DNA from: JAMLHH01 sp037189845
Lineage (GTDB): Bacteria > Bacteroidota > Bacteroidia > Chitinophagales > JADIYW01
Length of the DNA: 64,000 bases
Assembly: GCA_037189845.1 (NCBI GenBank)
Contig: JBBCIS010000001.1
Coordinates: forward strand, 186,001 to 250,000
Reading direction: 5' to 3'
Part shown: positions 27,106 through 36,714 of the stretch, piece after piece
Position numbering within the stretch: position 1 is the stretch's first letter
Layout: the number at the start of each line of letters is the position of its first letter
Program-made: the position numbers and the translations under genes
The notes under the pieces: generated by a model
Databases searched by the model: none
What the model was told of the DNA's origin: nothing
Seen by the model: the letters and a program-made list of their open reading frames with translations, nothing else

Positions 27106-27405
27106 AGTAGTATGATTTAGTGTCCACTAAAAGTGCGATGCTTTTGCCTGTTGGTGAGAAGACTTTAATGTGTTTTAGTGTAAATAATTTTGTTTTTAAT
27201 AATTTATGTTTTTTTATTTTCTTTGATTATTTCCAGTTGGTAATTTTTAATTATTATTTGTATTAATATCTATTGTATTAGTATTGTTATAATTTATGAT
27301 TAATTAAATATTTTTTCAGATTTTATTATTTGACTGGAAACTGTAATTTTGAGTGCATATATATATTGTTATTCGTTGATGTTTTTTAGGTGTAAAATTT
27401 AGAAT
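27106..27405. other. AT-rich intergenic region with palindrome and promoter
   Basis: This is 300 nt of very AT-rich DNA. A 16-bp inverted repeat TTTAGTGTCCACTAAA lies at 27116-27131, and half of it recurs (TTTTAGTG) near 27172-27179. The likely promoter of the T9SS protein gene is TAATTTTG at 27344-27351, giving a leader of about 50 nt. No other coding potential seen. Confidence 0.5.
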
Positions 27406-30171
27406 ATGAAGAAAATTTTTACATGTTTATGGATGTTTATTGGACTTTGTTTGCACTTGACTGCTCAGAATATTGATTGGGAAGCTAGAGTAAATAATGT
27501 TCGTAGTAGAGAAGGTGGAATTGGTGGTGCCTGCTGGGAATCCGGCGATGAGGAATATTCCTCTTTATTTGCGGTGAAGGATAATATCATGGGTTCATTT
27601 AGCACAAGAGCTTGTGTACAATGTAATGCCAATGGTGATTGTGAGTATGGTGGTAATACTGGTATAGCTTCCAGTTCCAATGTGAATGCTACCAACCTGC
27701 AGTTATGGTATCAGGGTTGGGAAGATGATGGTGGAAATAGATGTTCCATGGACAGCGGAGACGATTGTAATTGTGAAAACAATAATCTTGCAAATATCAC
27801 CATACGAACTGGGACTGTTTGTATATGGAACAATTACGGGGATTATGGTTGTGGGAATCACGACAGGATAAGATTAGGTCTGAGATGGCGGTGGTCAACT
27901 GCTCAGTTTTCTACTCATCCATCCAGTCAAATTGCTTGTGACGGTACAAATGCAACATTTAGTGCTGCTTTGAATTCCAGTTATAATGGCGGAATTACCT
28001 CTTATCAATGGGAATACTATAATGGTTCTTCTTGGGTCAATCAGGGAAGTTCTTCTGTAACATACTCTAATCTGGTAATAGCAGCGAGTACATCTATTAA
28101 TGGAAGACAATATCGTCTAAAAGTTACTCAATGTAATTATGATGGTGGCACTAGGACAACTTATTCTAATTCAGCTACTCTGACTGTCAAGACACTGTCG
28201 TCTGTTTCCGGGGCAGGCATCAGCGGGATTGATACCAGGTGTGGTGCCGGAAATTCAACTTTTATCTTGTCAGGTGGTACTGTCGGAACAGGAGCAGTAT
28301 GGAGATGGTATGTCGGAAATTGCTCCGGTACATCTGTAGGTTCCGGTACATCATTGAATTATAATTTACCCATCGGAAATACAACATTATATGCAAGATT
28401 GGAAGGCGATTGTAATACTACGTCCTGTGTCAGCAAAACGATTACAGTAAATCAGCTATCTTCTCCAATGACAAATGCAAGCTATACCCCCGCCGCTGTT
28501 TGCTCAGGAGCAAATGTCTCTGTAACCGCTACAGGCGGTACATTGGGGACAAATGCACAGTGGAGATGGTATAGTGATATAGGTCTGACAAGCCAGATCG
28601 CTACGGGAAATCCTGCAAATGTCAATCCTCAGGCATATCCGACAGTTTATGTCGCAGCAGTAGATGTAACCGGAATATGTCCTGTATCTTCCGCTTTGTC
28701 AGCGAATTTGTCAGGAGTCGTTATACATACAGCTTCCACTAATCCTACATCGACAAACTATTCATCTGCCCCTGCATTTGTCTGCAATGGCAATCCGGTT
28801 TCTGTAACTGTGACAGGAGGTGTGCTGGGCAATGGAGCGAGCTGGAAAGTATATGACAGGCATCCTTCAGATATTTCAGCCGTATTGGTTTTGACTACCA
28901 ATTCCAATAATTTTAATATCACACCGCCGGTATCGGGTTCATATTGGGTAAGAGGTGAGAACTTATGTAATAATACCAATGCAGTAGAAATTAAATTTAT
29001 TGTCAATGCTTCTACTAACAGCACCGGAACTTTGACTGGAGCAAATTCTTCATCTACGTGTATCGTAAATGATAACTTATGGCATTATTTCAGAAATTCG
29101 GATGGAGAGCTTATCGCAGCTATCAACTCAAAAAATCAAAATTTAGGGTTGGTAACAGTTGCAACTGTATTAGGAGATGACGGACCGTTTGGCACGGGTG
29201 GTGGAGTTTCCGGTAAATGTACCGGAGTAGGAGAGTATCATGTACCAAGAGTGGTGAATATCTCGTCTCAGTATGCTTCTTTAGGTCCAGTAGGTGTCAT
29301 ACTTTATTTTACTTCTGATGAATATATTAGTCACAAACAAACTACCGATTTGCAAAATAATTTTTACAAATACTGTTATGGAATCACCAATACGGCGTAT
29401 GATTTGACAGTTTCTGCAATGAATTCTGCCGGGTTGCCGGATAGTAATGTTGTGCTTTCCAAAGGATTGAAATCCGGTTCTTCAGAGATATATCAGTTTG
29501 AGCTCGATTTGTACAGTATTCCTGCAAATGGTACATACACTGGCGGAAGGGTGGATATCAACGGAGTGGATTTGTATATACACAATTCGGGTGGATTGTA
29601 CTCGATTTTACCTGTAGAGCTAACTTCTTTTACCGGCTCATACAAAGAAATGGCAGTAGATTTGAAATGGCAGACAGCTACAGAGCTCAATAATCATTTT
29701 TTTGTTATTGAAAGGTCTTTGGATGGAAGAAACTTTGAGAGCATCACGCAGGTAAATGGTGCCGGAACAACATCTGCACCTCAGTCATATCAATGGACAG
29801 ACAATAATGTGGCACCAGGAACTAACTATTATTATAGATTAAAACAAGTGGATTTTGATGGGGAGCTCAGCTATTCCGCAATCATCAATATATCTGTACC
29901 GTCATTAGTTGGATTTCATGCAGGGCAATTTTATCCCAATCCTGCAAAAGATAAAGTTAATTTAGGAGTTTATTCAGACAAAACCGTTGATGACGCAATC
30001 GTAAGATTTGTTAGTATGGACGGACGTATTGTTATGGAGAAAATTTTACGAATAAATGAAGGCTATAATAATTTTGATTTCTCTATTGAGCAATTGCCAT
30101 CAGGTGTCTACAGAGGAATTGTTATTTCAGGAAACAAAGAAATCAATATCCCTCTGATAAAAGCAGAGTAA
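27406..30171 (+). CDS. Large secreted protein with T9SS type-A sorting domain
   Basis: The 921-residue protein has a signal peptide (IFTCLWMFIGLCLHLTAQ) and an N-terminal Cys-rich region (residues ~45-135) with many Asp/Asn. Several Ig-like domains follow (for example SSQIACDGTNATFSAAL and AAVCSGANVSVTATGGTLG, each with a cysteine near the start), as in Bacteroidota adhesins. The C-terminus is LPVELTSFTGSY, then a fibronectin-like region and YPNPAKDKVNLGVY ending in IPLIKAE, a T9SS type-A signal. It would be exported through the type IX system and attached to the cell surface or released. A wobble-containing terminator follows. Ligand or function unknown. Confidence 0.85.
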   Translation: MKKIFTCLWMFIGLCLHLTAQNIDWEARVNNVRSREGGIGGACWESGDEEYSSLFAVKDNIMGSFSTRACVQCNANGDCEYGGNTGIASSSNVNATNLQLWYQGWEDDGGNRCSMDSGDDCNCENNNLANITIRTGTVCIWNNYGDYGCGNHDRIRLGLRWRWSTAQFSTHPSSQIACDGTNATFSAALNSSYNGGITSYQWEYYNGSSWVNQGSSSVTYSNLVIAASTSINGRQYRLKVTQCNYDGGTRTTYSNSATLTVKTLSSVSGAGISGIDTRCGAGNSTFILSGGTVGTGAVWRWYVGNCSGTSVGSGTSLNYNLPIGNTTLYARLEGDCNTTSCVSKTITVNQLSSPMTNASYTPAAVCSGANVSVTATGGTLGTNAQWRWYSDIGLTSQIATGNPANVNPQAYPTVYVAAVDVTGICPVSSALSANLSGVVIHTASTNPTSTNYSSAPAFVCNGNPVSVTVTGGVLGNGASWKVYDRHPSDISAVLVLTTNSNNFNITPPVSGSYWVRGENLCNNTNAVEIKFIVNASTNSTGTLTGANSSSTCIVNDNLWHYFRNSDGELIAAINSKNQNLGLVTVATVLGDDGPFGTGGGVSGKCTGVGEYHVPRVVNISSQYASLGPVGVILYFTSDEYISHKQTTDLQNNFYKYCYGITNTAYDLTVSAMNSAGLPDSNVVLSKGLKSGSSEIYQFELDLYSIPANGTYTGGRVDINGVDLYIHNSGGLYSILPVELTSFTGSYKEMAVDLKWQTATELNNHFFVIERSLDGRNFESITQVNGAGTTSAPQSYQWTDNNVAPGTNYYYRLKQVDFDGELSYSAIINISVPSLVGFHAGQFYPNPAKDKVNLGVYSDKTVDDAIVRFVSMDGRIVMEKILRINEGYNNFDFSIEQLPSGVYRGIVISGNKEINIPLIKAE

Positions 30172-30192
30172 AAATCAATATCCCTTTTGATC

Positions 30193-30222
30193 AAGGTCAC
30201 GTGAAAGCGTGGCCTTTTTTTG
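30193..30222 (+). terminator. Terminator after T9SS type-A gene
   Basis: AGGTCACG and CGTGGCCT pair (one wobble) around a 6-nt loop and are followed by a run of seven T's. Confidence 0.8.
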
Positions 30223-30267
30223 TTGCGGCTGAATAATGTTATTCAATGTTAACTATTCATTACTTTG

Positions 30268-30285
30268 GTTCGGAACAAACCGAAC
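30268..30285. promoter_or_regulatory. Inverted-repeat operator upstream of GbsR-like regulator
   Basis: GTTCGG, AACAAA, CCGAAC form an 18-bp site with perfect 6-bp arms. It directly follows a near-consensus -7 element (TTACTTTG, 30260-30267). A second candidate element TAGCTTTG is at 30302-30309. A dimer bound here would cover the first promoter's start point, as expected for autorepression by the MarR-type regulator. Confidence 0.55.
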
Positions 30286-30338
30286 TAATAGAAGTTTGTT
30301 GTAGCTTTGTACCCGAATTACTACGAGAAACTCTGAAA

Positions 30339-30824
30339 ATGGAAGAACAAAAGAAAATATTCATTGAGCGGATCGGTGTCAGAACTGAGAAGATGGGATA
30401 TTCACCGTTGGCAGGACGTATTCTGGGAGCACTGTTATTGGTGGAGCCGCCCTATATGTCTTTCGAAGAATTGTGTGAATACCTCTCTGCAAGTAAAAGT
30501 TCTATCAGCACTAATCTCAATCTATTGATGAAAGACGGAATCGGTATGGTGGAGTATTTTACAATGCCGGGTGACAGAAAAAGATATTTCAGGATCAGTG
30601 TGCAGAACTGGATGTGTCATCTGGACAAAATCCCGGATGAATTTGAATTCAGTAATGCTCTCCTGATCGATATCCTTGCTTACAGAAAAAAACATCAGTT
30701 AGAAATCAATCTGACGAATGAGCTCGAGAGAATATCGTCTTTTTATCAGTTTATGATGAAAAAGCTCCCAATGCTGATTGAAGAATGGGAAGAATATAAC
30801 AGAAATCAAAACAAACCTAATTAA
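30339..30824 (+). CDS. GbsR/MarR-family transcriptional regulator of efflux operon
   Basis: I choose the ATG at 30339 (161 residues). The frame is open from 30246, but that would translate across the operator and adds residues not seen in the family. The protein has a winged helix (FEELCEYLSASKSSISTNLNLLMKDGIGMVEYFTMPGDRKRYFRI) of the GbsR type, then a coiled helical dimerisation region. It is followed after 5 nt by tolC-like, HlyD-like and RND genes, so it probably represses this efflux operon and itself, with a toxic substrate as inducer. Confidence 0.87.
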   Translation: MEEQKKIFIERIGVRTEKMGYSPLAGRILGALLLVEPPYMSFEELCEYLSASKSSISTNLNLLMKDGIGMVEYFTMPGDRKRYFRISVQNWMCHLDKIPDEFEFSNALLIDILAYRKKHQLEINLTNELERISSFYQFMMKKLPMLIEEWEEYNRNQNKPN

Positions 30825-30829
30825 TTAAT

Positions 30830-32164
30830 ATGAAGTTACGTTGGATAGCGGTTGTAGTATCGCTTTTTAGTTTGACAAGCTTAAATGCACAGCAAGTTTT
30901 TGATTTGAAATCTTGTCTGGATTATGCTGTGACAAACAACTTTGACCTGTTGAAAGCTACTATGGAGCAGGAGGCAGTGAAATACAGAATTAAAGAACAA
31001 ATGAGCTCCGGCTTACCGCAAATAAATGGATATGCGACATTTAATGATAATGTTCTGATCCCGTCTCAGCTGATCCCGGGTGAAATATTTGGTGGAGCTC
31101 CGGGTTCATTTTTACCGGTGAAATTTGGTGTACACTACTCTGTGGGTGCCGGAGTTGAAATGAGCCAGTTGTTATTCAGTCAGCAATTTTTTAACGGATT
31201 AAAAGCTGCAAGAAAAGCAGAAGATGTTGTATCAATCTCTATCGATCAGGCTAAGGAACAGATTCTTTATAATGTGGCAGCTTATTATTATCAGGCGCAG
31301 GCTTTCAAAATTCAGTTAAAAATGCTGGAAGATAACTATGAAAGATTGTCTAAGATCACTGACATTACCCAGACTCAATACAATAATGATATGGTGAGAA
31401 AACTGGATCTGGATCAGCTGGTGATCAATAAAAAGAATCTTGAAACACAGTTGAACAATGCAAAGATTGGTTACAATCAGCAGATCAATGGTCTGAAAAT
31501 CATCATGGGAATGAATGCTGATCAGGAATTAAAGCTGGTAGATGAAGAGATCCGGGTCAGCAATGCACAGTATGAGGCTGCATACCAGGTAGCGGATAAC
31601 GTTGCTCAGAAGTTGCTCAGAACTCAGCTGGAAATGTCAGAGTTGGAATATAAAGCTGTAAAAGCAGGTTTTTATCCATCCCTGCATTTGAATTTCAGCA
31701 GCAGCATCAACGGTCAGTTTGATAAGTTCAACTTTAAAAATGAAGGTTCATTTAACCGATTTCCTAATATGTTGATAGGCATTAGTCTGAATGTGCCGAT
31801 TTTTGACGGATTGAAAAGAAGCAGCCAGTTAAAGCAAAAAAATATCGCAATGGAACAGTTGAAGCTGGACCAGGAAAAGATCAACAGACAATTGACTTTA
31901 CAGTATCAGAATGCAGTGTATACAATCGAGCAAAACAGAAGCAACTTTGCCAATCAGAAAGACAATCTGGGATATGCTAACCAGTTGTATGACGCAGTCA
32001 AATTTACATACAACGAAGGAATGTCTAATATCACTGAGCTCATCAATGCAGAGAACAGCTTGAAAGAAGCGCAAAACAACTATCTGAATTCACTCATGAA
32101 AATCAAGATCTCAGAACTGGACGAACTTTACATCTCCGGAAAAATCACTGAACTAACAAAATAA
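30830..32164 (+). CDS. TolC-family outer-membrane efflux channel
   Basis: The 444-residue protein has a signal peptide (LFSLTSLNAQ) and the TolC/OEP pattern: DLKSCLDYAVTNNFDLLKA near the start, long heptad-rich helices with Gln/Asn-rich sequence, and a repeat of this layout in the second half. It would form a trimeric channel across the outer membrane and periplasm for the RND pump encoded 1.1 kb downstream. It begins 5 nt after the regulator gene. Confidence 0.92.
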   Translation: MKLRWIAVVVSLFSLTSLNAQQVFDLKSCLDYAVTNNFDLLKATMEQEAVKYRIKEQMSSGLPQINGYATFNDNVLIPSQLIPGEIFGGAPGSFLPVKFGVHYSVGAGVEMSQLLFSQQFFNGLKAARKAEDVVSISIDQAKEQILYNVAAYYYQAQAFKIQLKMLEDNYERLSKITDITQTQYNNDMVRKLDLDQLVINKKNLETQLNNAKIGYNQQINGLKIIMGMNADQELKLVDEEIRVSNAQYEAAYQVADNVAQKLLRTQLEMSELEYKAVKAGFYPSLHLNFSSSINGQFDKFNFKNEGSFNRFPNMLIGISLNVPIFDGLKRSSQLKQKNIAMEQLKLDQEKINRQLTLQYQNAVYTIEQNRSNFANQKDNLGYANQLYDAVKFTYNEGMSNITELINAENSLKEAQNNYLNSLMKIKISELDELYISGKITELTK

Positions 32165-32187
32165 AAACAACATCAATATCACAGATT

Positions 32188-33249
32188 ATGAAAAAAATCT
32201 TATCCATCATAGCATTAGTTGCTTTCCTTATCTATGTCGGTTTTACATTGACCTCAAATAAGAAAACCATCGATACCAACACGGAAAATGCGTTGAATAT
32301 TGAGAAATACAACTATATACCGGTGACTGTTCACAAAGTTGCCAATGAAAATAATGAGCAATCTATAGAAGAGATCGGTTCGTTTCAGTCCCGTCAGGAA
32401 CTGACTGTGACAGCTACAGCATCCGGCAGATTGTTGAGCCTGAATGTAAAAGAAGGCCAGTACATCTCTAAAGGGGCAGTGATCGGACGTTTGGAGCATG
32501 CTGCTTTATCCAGTCAGCTGGCTACGGCAAAAGCTTCTTTAGCAAACGCAAGAAAAGACCTGGAACGCGTACAAAATGCTAATAATGTAGGAGCTACTAC
32601 CAAAATGCAGATTGAGCAGGCACAATTACAGGTTGAAAACATACAATCATCTATAGACGGATTGAACGAGCAGATTAAATTTTATACCATTACCTCTCCG
32701 ATGTCAGGATATGTCAACAAAGTTTTGATCGAGCAGGGAAGTTTTACGATGCCGGGTACTCCTATTGTAGATTTAGTAGATATCGGTACGATCAAAATGG
32801 TAGTGAAAGTAGATGAAAGAATCGTTCCTTTATTGAAAATAGGGAAATCTGTTCCTGTAACTACAGAAGTATTCCCGGGTAAAACTTTCAATGGGAAAAT
32901 TTCCAGAGTAGGAGTAAAAGCAGATGCTTCCAAAAAATTTGAAGTGGAAATAGATCTTTCCAATGCCGGCAACCAATTGAAAGCAGGAATGTACGGTAAG
33001 GTGAAATTTGACAATTTATCTTCTGCAGAAGCCATCTTTATCCCGAGAAGCGCAATTGTAGGAAGTGTCAATGCGGCTCAGGTATATGTAGTATCTGCTG
33101 ACAGCACAGTGAAATTTGTTCCTGTAGAAGTGGGAGGCTACCAGGGAAATAATATCGAAGTGAAAGGAGGTCTTCAACCGGGTGATCAGGTAGTTGTCAT
33201 GGGACAGATCAACCTGAGAGAAGGCGTAAAAGTATCTGTTGTACAATAA
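32188..33249 (+). CDS. RND efflux periplasmic adaptor (membrane fusion protein)
   Basis: This 353-residue protein has one N-terminal membrane anchor (residues ~5-22) and a split biotinyl-lipoyl domain (TASGRLLSLNVKEGQYISKGAVIGRLE and ITSPMSGYVNKVLIEQGSFTMPGTP). Between the two is a coiled-coil hairpin with ATAKASLANARKDLERV, and beta-barrel and membrane-proximal domains follow. It links the inner-membrane pump and the TolC-like channel. Spacing to neighbours is 23 nt on each side, consistent with one operon. Confidence 0.92.
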   Translation: MKKILSIIALVAFLIYVGFTLTSNKKTIDTNTENALNIEKYNYIPVTVHKVANENNEQSIEEIGSFQSRQELTVTATASGRLLSLNVKEGQYISKGAVIGRLEHAALSSQLATAKASLANARKDLERVQNANNVGATTKMQIEQAQLQVENIQSSIDGLNEQIKFYTITSPMSGYVNKVLIEQGSFTMPGTPIVDLVDIGTIKMVVKVDERIVPLLKIGKSVPVTTEVFPGKTFNGKISRVGVKADASKKFEVEIDLSNAGNQLKAGMYGKVKFDNLSSAEAIFIPRSAIVGSVNAAQVYVVSADSTVKFVPVEVGGYQGNNIEVKGGLQPGDQVVVMGQINLREGVKVSVVQ

Positions 33250-33272
33250 TTTTTTGAACTGATTTAGAAGTT

Positions 33273-36200
33273 ATGTCTATTACATCTTTATCCGTAAAAA
33301 GACCGACACTCATTGTCGTTATTTTTACCATACTGGCATTTTTTGGTGCCATCAGTTACAGCTCATTGAAGTATGAATTACTTCCTGAAATGAGCTTCCC
33401 GGTCGTCATGGTGACGACTATTTATCCGGGTGCAGGTCCGGGAGAGGTAGAAAGTACCGTATCCAAAGTATTGGAAAATGAGGTTTCTTCCCTTGAAAAT
33501 ATAGATGAGCTGCAATCTTTCTCCATGGAAGGTGTTTCATTGATTGTTATCAAATTCAAGCACGGAACAAATGCAGACCTTTCGCTGCAGAATGCTCAAC
33601 GGAAAATCAACGCCATCCGCTCCCAGTTACCGGAAGATATAGAAGACCCGGCACTGGATAAATTTTCATTTGATGACTTACCGATTATGAAGCTCGGGGT
33701 AACCTCAGATCTGGAGCCGGTAGCATTGAATGACCTTCTTGACAATAAGATCAATCCGGATCTTGCACGTGTGGAAGGTGTGGCAAAACTATCTGTCATC
33801 GGTAATACAGAAAGAGAAATCCGTGTAAATATCAATATGCAGAAACTGGAATCCTACGGTTTGAGCTTGCTGCAGGTATCCAATGCGATCGCTTCTTCCA
33901 ATATGGACTTCCCGACAGGTAAGCTCAAAAATTCCGATGCTCAGTATCAGATCCGTCTGGGAGGAAAGTTTGAAAATGTAGAAGATATCAGAAACCTGAT
34001 TGTCGCCAATACCGCAGAGGGTAACAATCCTATCTATTTATATGATATTGCAGATGTTTTTGATGGTATCAAAGATGTGGAAACAGTGTCCCGCATCAAT
34101 GGAGTTCCATCCGTAGCGATGATGATCGTAAAGCAGAAAGACGGTAATGCTGTGGCAGTTTCTGCAAGCGTAAAAGAAAAAATCGTTGAGCTGGAAGAAA
34201 TGTACTCTGATATCAATCTGAAATTTAAAATTGCATCAGATAGCTCTGATTATACCCTGGCAGCAGCAGACGCAGTGACACATGACTTGATTATAGCGGT
34301 CATTCTGGTAGCAGCTATTATGCTGTTCTTCCTGCACAGTTTGAGAAACGCATTTATAGTAATGGTATCTATTCCGTTATCCATTGTGACGACATTCATC
34401 ATTATGAATGTAATGGGATTCAGCCTGAACCTGATGACATTGCTGGCATTGACACTCGTAGTAGGTATCCTTGTGGATGACTCTATCGTTGTGATTGAAA
34501 ATATCTATTCTCACCTTGAAAAAGGCCTTTCTGCGAGAGAAGCAGCGATTAAATGTTGGGATGAGATCGGTATGTCCGTAGCATCTATCACATTGGTGAT
34601 CATTGTGGTATTCCTGCCTATCGGCTTTGTGGAAGGTATGATGTCCGACATGTTGAAAGCCTTCTCCATTGTCGTCGCCTTTGCTACTTTCGTGTCTTTG
34701 ATCGTATCATTTACAGTGACACCTTTACTGGCTTCAAGATTTGCAAAGCTGGCACACTTGGATGAAAACAAGATCCTGGATAAACCTATTATCTGGTTTG
34801 AGAAGCTTATCCTTGGTATCAGAGATATGTACGTATCTATTCTGAATGTAGCTCTGAGACATAAAACAATTACAGTAGTAGGTATTATGACGATTGTGAT
34901 TGCAGGTACAATGGGTTTATTTTCGTTTGGTCTGATAGGACAGGAGTTTGTCAAAAACGGTGACTCAGGAGAGTTTTTGCTGACAGTAGAAATGCCGGAT
35001 GAAACGCCGATCGAGAAAACTAATCAGATCTCTTTAGAAATAGAAGAATATGTCCTATCCAAACCTGAAATGGTATCGGTCTTTACCACAGTCGGATCAC
35101 AATCATCCGGTATGATGTCTACTCAGGCAGTACCTAATGTGGTAGAATTTACCGGGAAGATGGTAAGTATGAAAGAAAGAAATATCTCCGTTCAGGATTT
35201 TGCTATCCAGTTGAAAAGAGAACTATTCTTTAAATATCCCGGAGTAGAGTTCAGGGCGCAGGCTGTACAGATGGCTGGTGGCGGTGATGCTCCGGTACAG
35301 GTAGTCGTTCAGGGAACAGATCTGGCAGAAGTATTGGCTTATGGTGATACAGTGAAAAATCTTGTACAATCTATTGCCGGTACAATTGAGGTGAAAAAAT
35401 CTGTAGAAGATGGTAATCCTGAAGTGAAAATCCAGTTGGATCGTAAGAAAATGGCAGACTTAGGTGTGGATCTGGCTTCTGTCGGTGCGACATTACAATA
35501 TTCATTCTCAGGAAATACTGACAGTAAATTCCGTGACGGACAAAACGAATACGATATCAACATCAAATTAGATGATTTTGACAGAAAAGATATCAATAAC
35601 ATCAAGCAGGTAAGCGTGATGAACAAAACAGGTCAGCTGATCAGACTGGAGCAGTTTGCTGATGTGATATTATCTTCGGGTCCTACTCAGTTAGAGCGTT
35701 TTGATAAAGTGCCTTCTGTGATGATTACTTCACAGATTGCCGGTGTGGCAAATGGTGTGGTTCTGGAAGAAATCAATACCAGACTCGAAGAGTTGCAAAA
35801 ACCCAAAGGTTTGACCACTACAATGATAGGTGAATATAAATATCAGGCAGAAGCAGGAGCGAGCTTAGGAATGGCATTAGGCATCTCTATCATCTTAGTG
35901 TATCTGATCATGGTTGCATTGTATGAATCTTATGCTTATCCTTTTGTGGTAATGTTCTCAGTACCGGTTTCTATGATTGGAGCGTTCCTTGCACTGGCAT
36001 TAAATCTGGAGAACTTATCCATCTTCGGTATGTTGGGTATCATCATGTTAGTAGGTCTGGTTGTAAAAAATGCTATTTTGATAGTCGACTTTGCCAATCA
36101 CCTGAAAAAACAGGGTATGCATTACAAGGAAGCCGTTATCGAAGCATCTATCGAGCGTTTCCGCCCGATTTTGATGACAACGATTGCGATGGTAATTGCG

Positions 36201-36413
36201 ATGATTCCGGTAGCGATAGCACAGGGAGAAGGAGCCGAGTGGAAAAACGGTCTCGCCTGGATCCTGATAGGAGGTCTGACATCTTCTATGTTCTTTACCA
36301 TCATCATTGTTCCGGTCATGTACTATGTAGTGGACGGATTCAAAGAATGGTGGGGCAGAAAAAGAGGTAAAACTCCTGAGGCAAATAGCGAGGCTGAATT
36401 AGCAGCTGAATAA
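33273..36413 (+). CDS. RND-family efflux permease (HAE1/AcrB-like)
   Basis: The 1046-residue protein has 12 membrane helices in two halves and large periplasmic loops. It opens with SVKRPTLIVVIFTILAFFGA and carries the proton-relay acidic pair in helix 4 (VVGILVDDSIVVIENIYSHLEKG). The matching region in the second half is GLVVKNAILIVDFANHLKKQG. The Asp pair and the length fit the hydrophobe/amphiphile (HAE) group, not metal pumps. It would export drugs, bile-like detergents or lipids with the adaptor and TolC homologue upstream. A wobble-rich terminator follows. Confidence 0.93.
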   Translation: MSITSLSVKRPTLIVVIFTILAFFGAISYSSLKYELLPEMSFPVVMVTTIYPGAGPGEVESTVSKVLENEVSSLENIDELQSFSMEGVSLIVIKFKHGTNADLSLQNAQRKINAIRSQLPEDIEDPALDKFSFDDLPIMKLGVTSDLEPVALNDLLDNKINPDLARVEGVAKLSVIGNTEREIRVNINMQKLESYGLSLLQVSNAIASSNMDFPTGKLKNSDAQYQIRLGGKFENVEDIRNLIVANTAEGNNPIYLYDIADVFDGIKDVETVSRINGVPSVAMMIVKQKDGNAVAVSASVKEKIVELEEMYSDINLKFKIASDSSDYTLAAADAVTHDLIIAVILVAAIMLFFLHSLRNAFIVMVSIPLSIVTTFIIMNVMGFSLNLMTLLALTLVVGILVDDSIVVIENIYSHLEKGLSAREAAIKCWDEIGMSVASITLVIIVVFLPIGFVEGMMSDMLKAFSIVVAFATFVSLIVSFTVTPLLASRFAKLAHLDENKILDKPIIWFEKLILGIRDMYVSILNVALRHKTITVVGIMTIVIAGTMGLFSFGLIGQEFVKNGDSGEFLLTVEMPDETPIEKTNQISLEIEEYVLSKPEMVSVFTTVGSQSSGMMSTQAVPNVVEFTGKMVSMKERNISVQDFAIQLKRELFFKYPGVEFRAQAVQMAGGGDAPVQVVVQGTDLAEVLAYGDTVKNLVQSIAGTIEVKKSVEDGNPEVKIQLDRKKMADLGVDLASVGATLQYSFSGNTDSKFRDGQNEYDINIKLDDFDRKDINNIKQVSVMNKTGQLIRLEQFADVILSSGPTQLERFDKVPSVMITSQIAGVANGVVLEEINTRLEELQKPKGLTTTMIGEYKYQAEAGASLGMALGISIILVYLIMVALYESYAYPFVVMFSVPVSMIGAFLALALNLENLSIFGMLGIIMLVGLVVKNAILIVDFANHLKKQGMHYKEAVIEASIERFRPILMTTIAMVIAMIPVAIAQGEGAEWKNGLAWILIGGLTSSMFFTIIIVPVMYYVVDGFKEWWGRKRGKTPEANSEAELAAE

Positions 36414-36437
36414 ATCGAATAGTTGGTTTTTTATATG

Positions 36438-36476
36438 GCGGTGGCTGTCTTTTTAGATAGTCGCCGCTTTTTTTTG
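36438..36476 (+). terminator. Terminator of efflux operon
   Basis: A 13-bp stem (GCGGTGGCTGTCT with AGATAGTCGCCGC, three G-T wobbles) around a TTTT loop is followed by eight or more T's. Confidence 0.85.
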
Positions 36477-36714
36477 GGTTCAATAAGGAATGATATTTAG
36501 TATTTCTGCTTGTTTTTGAAAATACTATAAATCTAATATTGTCCGTTATTTCAAACATTTTAATTGCTTTTGAATGAAATAGCAATCAAATTTCCCCTTA
36601 TTTTTTCCTCCCAAAATTCTTATCTGGAAAAGTTTAAATTGATGAAAAAGCATTTACTTTGATGAAGATATTTTTTTCCGGAAATTATATCTGTCAAAGC
36701 CTAAATCATACACC
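36477..36714. other. Intergenic region before T9SS type-B gene
   Basis: About 240 nt of AT-rich sequence without coding potential. A near-consensus -7 element TTACTTTG lies at 36654-36661, some 54 nt before the chosen TTG start. An ATG directly after it opens only a 30-codon frame that differs from the main gene's frame. Confidence 0.45.
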
